From NCBI GenBank assembly GCA_017881725.1, contig JADGQO010000042.1, positions 1 to 64,000 of the forward strand: 64,000 nt of DNA. The letters are read 5' to 3'. The notes below the pieces were generated by a model. That model was not told the origin of the DNA. It saw nothing but the letters and a program-made list of their open reading frames with translations, and searched no databases. Made by a program: the position numbers and the translations under genes. Of this stretch, positions 58,009 through 64,000 are shown piece after piece. This stretch comes from Fibrobacteria bacterium (GTDB taxonomy: Bacteria > Fibrobacterota > Fibrobacteria > UBA11236). Numbering within the stretch: position 1 is the first letter of the stretch; each line of letters opens with the position of its first letter.

Positions 58009-59043
58009 ATGGTCACGGCCGAATCGCTGTTCGAAAAACTCCGCGACGTGAAGGTGAATTCCAATCTCTGCACCTACTCCCTGGAGAAATGCGCGGCGAT
58101 GGTTCCGCTCATCAACGCGATCAATGAGATCAAAAAAACCCGCAATGCGGTGATTTTGGCTCACTCGTACGTGGCTCCGGAAATCGTCTACGGCGTCGCC
58201 GATTTCACGGGAGACTCCTACGGCCTGAGCAAGGACGCCATGGGCACTCAAGCCGATACCATCGTCTTCGCGGCCGTGCGCTTCATGGGCGAGACCGCCA
58301 AAATCCTGAATCCCACCAAAGAGGTTTTGATTCCCGGGACCGATCCGGCCTGTTCCTTAGCCGATGCCGTGACGGGAGATCAGGTGCGCGAATTGCGCCG
58401 GCGCTTTCCGGATCATGCCTTCGTCTGCTATATCAATACCACCGCCGACGTGAAAGCGGAATGCGATGTTTGCGTCACCAGCTCCAACGTGAACGATATC
58501 GTGGAGGCGATTCCCAACGACAAGATTTATTTCCTGCCCGATCGCTTGATGGGCCTGAACCTGCGCGATGAAATGGCCAGGCGCGGCGTCAAAAAAGACA
58601 TCCAGGTATTCGACGGCACTTGTTATGTGCATGAACAATACGATCCCGAAGTCATCCGGCATATCCGGCTGAAGTTTCCCAAGGTGGAAGTGGTGACCCA
58701 CCCTGAGTGCGGACCGGAAGTGGTGAAGGCCTCGGATTTTGTGGGCAGCACGTCACAAATGTTGGCCCACGTGGCAAAATCCAAAAGCGAAACCTTTCTG
58801 ATCTTGACCGAATGCGGCCTGGTCTCGCGGCTACAAGCGGAGCAACCGGGAAAAAATTTCGTAGGCTCCTGCACCATGTGCCGGTACATGAAATCGAATT
58901 CTTTGGAAGGCATACTCCGCGTGCTGATCAAGCCCCGTCCCGAAGACAAAGTCACGCTCGACGAAGGCATTCGCGTGCGCGCCTTGAAGAGCATCGAGGC
59001 CATGTTCCGATATACGGAAGCCGCCGTGGCGCGCCGTGGCTAG
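58009..59043 (+). CDS. nadA: Quinolinate synthase
   Basis: A 344-residue [4Fe-4S] enzyme condensing iminoaspartate with dihydroxyacetone phosphate in NAD synthesis. The three cluster cysteines are in DPACSLAD, LTECGLVSR and SCTMCRYMK. VILAHSYVAPEIVYGVADFT and DGTCYVHEQ are the substrate-binding segments. GGAAGGAGATAGGGC precedes the ATG. NadB is not in the window. It overlaps the PfkB gene by 8 bp, so the two are coupled. Confidence 0.96.
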   Translation: MVTAESLFEKLRDVKVNSNLCTYSLEKCAAMVPLINAINEIKKTRNAVILAHSYVAPEIVYGVADFTGDSYGLSKDAMGTQADTIVFAAVRFMGETAKILNPTKEVLIPGTDPACSLADAVTGDQVRELRRRFPDHAFVCYINTTADVKAECDVCVTSSNVNDIVEAIPNDKIYFLPDRLMGLNLRDEMARRGVKKDIQVFDGTCYVHEQYDPEVIRHIRLKFPKVEVVTHPECGPEVVKASDFVGSTSQMLAHVAKSKSETFLILTECGLVSRLQAEQPGKNFVGSCTMCRYMKSNSLEGILRVLIKPRPEDKVTLDEGIRVRALKSIEAMFRYTEAAVARRG

Positions 59044-60268
59044 CAGCGCATTCCGGGTGCATGGGGCCGGCTGCGGCCTTGCCGATTTAATCCTGCCGCC
59101 CGTCGACTTTAGCTCCCAACGTTTCGACGCCTACCGCTCCCACCGTGCCGGAGACGGCGGCCTGGCTTTGGGATGCATTACGTTCAAAGAGGATTTGATC
59201 CGATACAGCGGAAAACCTTGGGAGGAAATCCGTTCCGAACTGCTTAGGGATGCTCGAATACTAAACGCCGGTGGCCCTGGAATGGTCTCCATGGCGGTCG
59301 CAGCCCAATTGCTAAGGCCCTCAAAAATCCCCGTGGTTTACCATGGATTTTCCGGCGACGATGCCACGGGAGCGCAGATCCGCCACGTGCTTGCGCAAAC
59401 GCCCTTGGACATCAGCGGGTATCGGCAACGTCCAGGTAGCACGCCGGTTACCTGGGTGTTCCATGATCCTTCGGCCCAGGGTGGCCATGGCGAACGCTTT
59501 TTCCTGCATGATCCGGGAACGGCGGTTTTTGACGACAATATCCTGGGCGAACCCTTCTTCCAGGCCACTTTTAACGTCTACGCGGGAACGGCGCTGGTTC
59601 CGCCCCTCCATGCCCAATTGCCGCAATTGTTGGCCAAGGGCCGACGGCGCGGCGCTTTGAACATCGTGGGCGCAATGCACGACGCGTATGCGGAAGTCTT
59701 GCATCCCGGGCGACTCTGGGGTTTCGGGGAAGGGGACGCCTATCCCTCTATGGATTTGCTCGTGGCCGACTCGGCGGAGTTGCACGGTCTGACAGGCGAT
59801 ACGGACATTCCCTCCGGTGTGCAAAAGCTCCTGGATCAAGGCCTGGCCGCAGCGGTCATCACCCAAGGCCCCGACCCGGTATACTATCGTTCCCTCGGAG
59901 GCATTTTCGGCGTCTCCGAAGGTTGGGTTCCCGCTCTTCCTGAGATAGTCGTTAAATCCCGTGACCGGAATCGCAATCCCGGTGATACCACGGGAGCAGG
60001 TGACAATTTCCTGGCGGGCCTCATCGCGGATTTTTGCCTGCAAATTTTTGCCGACGATTTTTTCACTAAAGGCGAGATGCATGTGGAGCGTGAGTTGCTG
60101 CAAATCGTCCCGCTCCGCTTACGCCATGCCGTTGATTTTGGAATCGCTGCGGGTGGATTGGCCTGCCTGCAAAGCGGCGGGTTAAAATTGGAAAAAGCGT
60201 CGGCGGAGCGCTTACACGCCATTCGCGCCTTGCTGCCGCAACCGCTTCCGGCCGGAAGGCCTTGGTAA
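59036..60268 (+). CDS. PfkB-family carbohydrate/nucleoside kinase
   Basis: A 410-residue sugar-kinase-fold protein, longer than the usual 300-330. NAGGPGMVSMAVAAQLL is the first glycine-rich signature. GDTTGAGDNFLAGLIADF is the second, holding the anion hole and catalytic Asp. Extra residues lie in the N-terminal lid (about 30-75) and at 120-180. The start GTG at 59036 overlaps the nadA stop. The substrate is unknown; coupling to nadA invites the thought of a nicotinamide- or nucleoside-related kinase, but nothing in the motif set settles it. Confidence 0.87.
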   Translation: MASSAFRVHGAGCGLADLILPPVDFSSQRFDAYRSHRAGDGGLALGCITFKEDLIRYSGKPWEEIRSELLRDARILNAGGPGMVSMAVAAQLLRPSKIPVVYHGFSGDDATGAQIRHVLAQTPLDISGYRQRPGSTPVTWVFHDPSAQGGHGERFFLHDPGTAVFDDNILGEPFFQATFNVYAGTALVPPLHAQLPQLLAKGRRRGALNIVGAMHDAYAEVLHPGRLWGFGEGDAYPSMDLLVADSAELHGLTGDTDIPSGVQKLLDQGLAAAVITQGPDPVYYRSLGGIFGVSEGWVPALPEIVVKSRDRNRNPGDTTGAGDNFLAGLIADFCLQIFADDFFTKGEMHVERELLQIVPLRLRHAVDFGIAAGGLACLQSGGLKLEKASAERLHAIRALLPQPLPAGRPW

Positions 60269-60277
60269 AGGAAATCC

Positions 60278-60796
60278 ATGTCGAGTCGCGTATTCATGTT
60301 CATCAATCTCATCCTTTCCACGGCAGCCATCGGTTTTCTGTTTTGGCTGCTTTACTTGAGGCATGGTGGGGGAGATCCATCCAGCTTGTCGTTCCTGCCC
60401 GCCGTGAACGCATCGTTGAACGCCGCCACGGCTTTGTGTTTGGTCCGAGGATATTTGGCCATTCGCTCCGGCAATCGCCTCTTGCATGCGTTTAGCCAGA
60501 AAAGTGCCTTCGTCTGCTCTTCCTTATTTTTGGCCTGTTACATCATTTATCATGCCGTCCATGGCGACTCGCTTTTCCATGGCATTGGCCTGATTCGACC
60601 GGTATACTTTTTCATTTTGATTAGCCATATCTCGCTTTCCGTGATCGCATTGCCCATGATTCTGGCGACTTTCTTTTTCGCCTTATCGGGTAAACTGGAG
60701 ACCCATAAAAAATGGGCCAAACTGACCTTACCCATCTGGCTTTACGTCTCCATTACCGGAGTCCTGATTTTTGCGTTATTGAAGGCGTATGCTTGA
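60278..60796 (+). CDS. DUF420 membrane protein
   Basis: A 172-residue protein with about five TM helices (FMFINLILSTAAIGFLFWLL, FVCSSLFLACYIIYHAV, VYFFILISHISLSVIALPMI, LTLPIWLYVSITGVLIFALL). It matches the DUF420 family seen beside cytochrome c oxidase assembly genes in Bacillus and Bacteroidetes (CtaM-like). The conserved His residues in the TM helices (for example ISHISLS and the HKKWAKL loop) fit heme or metal handling. It lies 9 bp after the PfkB gene and 128 bp before ctaA. Confidence 0.86.
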   Translation: MSSRVFMFINLILSTAAIGFLFWLLYLRHGGGDPSSLSFLPAVNASLNAATALCLVRGYLAIRSGNRLLHAFSQKSAFVCSSLFLACYIIYHAVHGDSLFHGIGLIRPVYFFILISHISLSVIALPMILATFFFALSGKLETHKKWAKLTLPIWLYVSITGVLIFALLKAYA

Positions 60797-60924
60797 TCGA
60801 ATGGATTTTCATCTAAACGCTTTGATGCCAAGCCGTTAAGACCATTCAATTTGGACCCGAATGGGTAACGACCGCGCTAGCCAATGGCGGGGTAAATTCG
60901 TAGCTTTTACCCATTTCCCAGCCT

Positions 60925-61971
60925 ATGAAACCTACTTCCACCAACGCCAATAACCGCAACAACCGATACCAGCCCGCTCTTTATGGCGCCTGTCTGGCGC
61001 TAATGATTTCCACGTTTCTGCTACTGTTCGCCGGTGGGATGGTGACAAGCACCAATTCCGGCTTGTCCGTCCCGGACTGGCCCACCACCTTTGGAAAAAA
61101 CATGTTTCTTTTTCCTCCCTCCATGATGAAGGGCGGGATTTTTTATGAGCATGGGCATCGCCTGTTTGCGTCTTTGGTCGGATTGCTCACCGTGATTATC
61201 GCCGTGGCTTTGTTTTTTTTCCAGGGCAGACGCTGGTTGAAAATGGCCGGTATTTCCGCGCTCGTTTTGGTCATTGTCCAAGGTGTGCTCGGGGGGATGA
61301 CGGTCCGATACAAGCTACCCATTTCGGTTTCCACCGCGCATGCCTGCGCTGCGGAAATATTTTTCATGCTTACCGTGATGTTGGCGTTTGCGACTTCGCG
61401 CGTCTGGGGACAGGTTCCCGACCAGCCCTTGCGCTGGAACCTTCCTGAACAATTTCTTGCTTTGGGGTTATGCATCGTTGTGTTCCTGCAAATCCTGGTT
61501 GGCGCGGTCATGCGTCATAGCTATGCCGGTCTCGCGATTCCCACTTTCCCCTCGGCGTTCGGCGAGTTGGCTCCGCCGTTTTGGAACTTTGGAATTGTGG
61601 TCAACTTTTCGCACACCCGTGTCGGTGCGTCCTTGGTTGTGTTGCTATCCGCCGCCTTGATCGTCTTCCTGTTGCGCTCGAAGGCGCAAGCGCGGGGCGT
61701 GAAGGCTCTAGCCCTATATTTGGCAATGGCCGTGGCGGCCCAATGCGTGTTGGGAATGTTCACCGTTTGGTCCGGAAAGGCGCCGGTACCCACCACTTTC
61801 CACCTTTCCATAGGCGCTTTGGTGTTCGCATTGGCCTTCCTGATTTTATTGGCTTCCCACCGATTGCGGCTCGACGGCGGCGCGAATCGCTCCAACTTGG
61901 GGTACAGTAACACGAAAGTTACGGTAGCGCCTGATAAAGCCGTCCCGACCAGCGGAGCCTTACGCGCATGA
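60925..61971 (+). CDS. ctaA: Heme A synthase
   Basis: A 348-residue, roughly eight-helix membrane enzyme of the CtaA/COX15 family oxidising the methyl group of heme O. The motif VTSTNSGLSVPDWPTTFGK with the conserved Ser-Gly-x-x-x-Pro-Asp-Trp is present. His residues for heme are in YEHGHRLFAS and STAHACAAEIFF in the first half and FSHTRVGASLVVL in the second. The C-terminal 30 residues are Ala/Pro-rich and extra-membrane. Stop and the next start overlap by 4 bp. Confidence 0.95.
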   Translation: MKPTSTNANNRNNRYQPALYGACLALMISTFLLLFAGGMVTSTNSGLSVPDWPTTFGKNMFLFPPSMMKGGIFYEHGHRLFASLVGLLTVIIAVALFFFQGRRWLKMAGISALVLVIVQGVLGGMTVRYKLPISVSTAHACAAEIFFMLTVMLAFATSRVWGQVPDQPLRWNLPEQFLALGLCIVVFLQILVGAVMRHSYAGLAIPTFPSAFGELAPPFWNFGIVVNFSHTRVGASLVVLLSAALIVFLLRSKAQARGVKALALYLAMAVAAQCVLGMFTVWSGKAPVPTTFHLSIGALVFALAFLILLASHRLRLDGGANRSNLGYSNTKVTVAPDKAVPTSGALRA

Positions 61972-62912
61972 CGGCGGTTGTGAGCGCTCCAGGCGTGAAA
62001 GCCGGGGAGGCGCAAACCGAGGCTCTCAAGTCTTCGGGGCGGCAACCGCATGCCGTAAGCTCTTTCATCGAAATGATGAAACTGCGCATGGTATTTCACA
62101 TTTTAATCACGACCTTCGTGGGCTATTATATCGGCAGTCCGGCGGAAATGGATATGCCCCGTCTTTGGCAAAGCTTAATCGGCACCGGAATTCTGGCCAT
62201 CGGAGCATTTGCCTTGAACCAGGCCATTGAAAAAGACTTCGATAAATTGATGGCCCGAACGCGTTCCCGGCCCTTGCCGACGGAGCGAGTGGGGAAGGGA
62301 GCAGCAATCCTTTTCGGCATCCTCTGCTTTTTTGCGGGTTCGATTTATTTGTGGATGCAAGTCAATGTACTGACGTCCATTCTGGGCGGGCTCACCGTAA
62401 TTCTCTATGCCGCTGTCTATACGCCGATGAAAAGGCTGACCAGCCTGAATACCTTGGTGGGGGCGATTCCTGGAGCCCTCCCGCCGCTCATGGGTTGGAC
62501 GGCGTCCCAAAACAATCTCGGTCTGGGCGGACTGATGCTGGCCGCCATTCTCTTCTTCTGGCAGCTCCCGCACTTCCTGGCGCTGGCCTTGATGTATAAG
62601 GACGATTATCGGATCGGCGGATTCAAAATGCTGAGCGTCACCGATCCCACCGGCGAAGCCTGCTATCGGCACATCATTTTGCAAACTTTGACCTTGATCC
62701 TGGTTACGATTTTCCCGTTCGTCTTCCATATGGCAGGCGCTTGGTATTTTGGATGCGCGTTGCTCTCCGGCGGATATTTTCTCTTGGCGGGCGTCAAGCT
62801 TGCAAACCGCCGGGATCATGCGGCAGCCCGGGGATTATTTTTGACCTCCTTGGTTTACCTTCCCCTGCTTTTAATTGTCATGGCATTGGACAAGGCCATG
62901 AATTTTGTTTGA
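61968..62912 (+). CDS. ctaB: Protoheme IX farnesyltransferase (heme O synthase)
   Basis: A 314-residue UbiA-superfamily enzyme adding farnesyl to heme B. The allylic-diphosphate motif is FALNQAIEKDFDKLMARTRS with the signature RTRSRPLP. The second motif is in YKDDYRIGGFKMLSVTDPTG. About nine TM helices. A 40-residue hydrophilic N-terminus precedes the first helix. It ends the ctaA-ctaB pair and supplies heme A for a cytochrome oxidase not seen here. Confidence 0.95.
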   Translation: MTAVVSAPGVKAGEAQTEALKSSGRQPHAVSSFIEMMKLRMVFHILITTFVGYYIGSPAEMDMPRLWQSLIGTGILAIGAFALNQAIEKDFDKLMARTRSRPLPTERVGKGAAILFGILCFFAGSIYLWMQVNVLTSILGGLTVILYAAVYTPMKRLTSLNTLVGAIPGALPPLMGWTASQNNLGLGGLMLAAILFFWQLPHFLALALMYKDDYRIGGFKMLSVTDPTGEACYRHIILQTLTLILVTIFPFVFHMAGAWYFGCALLSGGYFLLAGVKLANRRDHAAARGLFLTSLVYLPLLLIVMALDKAMNFV

Positions 62913-63142
62913 CGAATTTTTCCGTCAATCGTCAAGTAATCGTCAATTTCTGAATAAAGGTTCCGGCCGCGAACCCACTTCGCAGCTTCCCGGCGGTTAC
63001 CCCTGATCTTCCTAACCAACTGTCGATTCATCCTTTAGAAATATTTACTCCCTCCGTTGATTTTTCATCGTTCACGCGCGCGACTTTTCCGGACAATTTC
63101 GATCGCTATAAAAAGTGGCAATCATGGATAACGGTATCTAAT

Positions 63143-63295
63143 CTAGTGGAGGCCCGCGGTGAGATACTCAGGTATTAAAAAGTACCTATCAACCATATCC
63201 ACATGATTCAAAAATCCAGTCAACTTACATTGAATTTCAAATTTCCCATGATTATCTTTTCTGCCGTTGTGACGGACACGGACCAACTTTTTCAT
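63143..63295 (-). CDS. Possible 50-residue protein divergent from actA
   Basis: An open frame of 50 codons beginning MKKLVRVRHNGRKDNHGKFE and ending FLIPEYLTAGLH. GGAGC stands 7 nt before the ATG at 63295 and AAGGAG a little further. Its N-terminal half is strongly basic. I know no homologue. The candidate actA promoter lies inside it, so both may not be true. Confidence 0.3.
   Translation of the reverse strand: MKKLVRVRHNGRKDNHGKFEIQCKLTGFLNHVDMVDRYFLIPEYLTAGLH
63230..63258 (+). promoter_or_regulatory. Possible sigma70 promoter of the alternative complex III operon
   Basis: TTGAAT (63230-63235), 17-bp spacer, TATCTT (63253-63258), about 70 nt before actA, which has GGAGAG ahead of its ATG. 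Confidence 0.5.
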
Positions 63296-63330
63296 TTTTC
63301 CGCTCCACTCCTTAGACGGAGAGCTACTTA

Positions 63331-63972
63331 ATGGTATTCCCAAAGTGGACCAATAAGATACCGGCACTAGCCTTGGTATCAGCCCTTGGACTTTTACTCC
63401 TGACGATTTTCGTCTTGTGGTACTGGTTTTCTCCCAAGCATCTCAATGTCGGATATGCGCCGGAGCAGCCGATCAAGTACAGCCATAAGGTGCATGCTGG
63501 AACCTTAGGCATTGATTGTCGCTATTGCCACTACAATGTGGAACGCGGCCAATTTGCAGGCGTACCGCCCACCGAAGTGTGCATGAATTGCCACACCCTG
63601 GTTAAACCCGATTTTCCTGAAATCGTGAAAATCCGCGAGGCATTTTCCAGCGGCAACCCCATTCCTTGGGTGCGAGTCCACAAGCTCCCTGAGTTTGCGT
63701 ATTTCAATCACAGCGCGCATGTCAATAAAGGCGTGAGCTGCGTGGTTTGCCACGGGCGAATCGATCAGATGGACGTTGTGCGTCAGGATCAGCCGCTAAG
63801 CATGGGCTGGTGCATGGATTGCCATCGCGACCCGGCTAAAAATATCCGCGACCGTAAACTCGTAACCAACCTGGCCTGGCATCCCGATGGGGATCCGGTG
63901 GAGAATGGACGCAAGTTCATGGATAAATACCACGTCAATACCAGAACGGATTGTTCGACATGTCATCGCTAA
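63331..63972 (+). CDS. actA: Alternative complex III subunit A, pentaheme cytochrome c
   Basis: A 213-residue inner-membrane-anchored cytochrome. One N-terminal TM helix (ALALVSALGLLLLTIFVLWY) is followed by a periplasmic domain with five CxxCH heme sites: CRYCH, CMNCH, CVVCH, CMDCH and CSTCH. Distal His ligands are provided in KYSHKVHAGTLG and YFNHSAHVNKG. Five hemes and an N-terminal anchor fit ActA of the quinol:electron-acceptor oxidoreductase that replaces cytochrome bc1 in many FCB bacteria. The next gene overlaps its 3' end. Confidence 0.93.
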   Translation: MVFPKWTNKIPALALVSALGLLLLTIFVLWYWFSPKHLNVGYAPEQPIKYSHKVHAGTLGIDCRYCHYNVERGQFAGVPPTEVCMNCHTLVKPDFPEIVKIREAFSSGNPIPWVRVHKLPEFAYFNHSAHVNKGVSCVVCHGRIDQMDVVRQDQPLSMGWCMDCHRDPAKNIRDRKLVTNLAWHPDGDPVENGRKFMDKYHVNTRTDCSTCHR

Positions 63973-64000
63973 ATCTGGATCCCAAAAATAGCGGCAAGCA
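63960..64000 (+). CDS. actB: Probable alternative complex III subunit B (partial)
   Basis: Only 13 complete codons are in the window, MSSLNLDPKNSGK, overlapping the actA stop by 13 bp. actB, a molybdopterin-like iron-sulfur protein, follows actA in all known operons; the call is by position only. Confidence 0.5.
   Translation, partial: MSSLNLDPKNSGK

Larger units (their letters stand above)
62913..63330. other. Intergenic region between ctaB and actA
   Basis: These 418 bp are AT-richer than the genes. They hold three TCGTCAA-like direct repeats near 62925-62945, a candidate actA promoter and a possible minus-strand 50-codon ORF. No terminator hairpin with T tract was seen. Confidence 0.5.

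Noticed and set aside
1-64000. Insertion sequences, prophage or integrative elements
   Set aside because: No transposase, integrase, terminal inverted repeats with target duplication, or att-like repeat beside the tRNA-Leu was seen.

Overview
The window reads as a chromosomal segment of a Gram-negative (diderm) heterotrophic bacterium with GC-rich, densely packed genes. Outer-membrane lipopolysaccharide export (lptC, lptA, lptB), Mla lipid transport, a Wza/Wzc/Wzx polysaccharide system and a TonB/ExbBD-type motor show the diderm envelope. The lptB-rpoN-hpf-hprK run, AgmX/PglI-type TonB-like protein, DUF4159/DUF4175 pair, ActA-type pentaheme cytochrome and absence of enterobacterial-style operons suggest the Fibrobacterota/FCB-Myxococcota neighbourhood rather than Proteobacteria. 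That placement is inference. No insertion sequence, prophage, integrase or CRISPR array was seen.

Region 1 (1-14,400, minus strand) is one apparent operon of at least 14.4 kb, read from a promoter near 14,440 leftwards past the window edge. It runs exbB, two exbD, an AgmX/PglI-type TonB-like gene, a Wza-like exporter, a Wzc-type tyrosine autokinase, a Wzx-type flippase, two GT4 glycosyltransferases, a phosphoglycosyl transferase, a GT2, two more GT4 and a multi-span membrane protein cut by the window edge. Most junctions are 4-bp ATGA/GTGA overlaps. One ExbB with two ExbD is the subunit plan of the Myxococcus AglRQS motor, so this may be a motor-coupled surface-polysaccharide machine. It is the best candidate for an undescribed system here.

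Region 2 (14,742-19,477) is mixed housekeeping: an SH3-domain secreted protein, ferredoxin-NADP reductase, an orphan gene coupled to pyrF, a thioesterase and a MATE pump. Region 3 (19,622-31,985, plus) couples envelope and regulation: lptC-lptA-lptB-rpoN, then hpf-hprK-mlaD-GH57-HPr-ptsI. HPr keeps both His15 and Ser46, HPr kinase and enzyme I are present, and no sugar-specific EII is encoded nearby, so this looks like a regulatory phosphorelay. Region 4 (32,033-43,304) has a lytic transglycosylase, DUF4159 and DUF4175 proteins, mlaE and glnD.

Region 5 (43,305-57,812) holds a 28-residue lysine-rich histone-H1-tail-like protein with its own promoter, perfect Shine-Dalgarno and terminator. It then has argS-rsfS-LytR_C, panD, tRNA-Leu(CAA), an RNase E/G with an arginine-rich tail, a SPOR protein, lapA, miaB, gph, a deacetylase-like protein and an M14 carboxypeptidase. 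Region 6 (58,009-64,000, plus) has nadA overlapping a PfkB kinase, then DUF420, ctaA and ctaB for heme A, and the start of an alternative complex III operon (actA, actB), indicating aerobic respiration.

Heptanucleotide-periodic repeats occur at two loci. One, at 11,407-11,550, carries the translation start and the whole hydrophobic core of the Wza-like signal peptide. The other flanks the mlaE-glnD gap.
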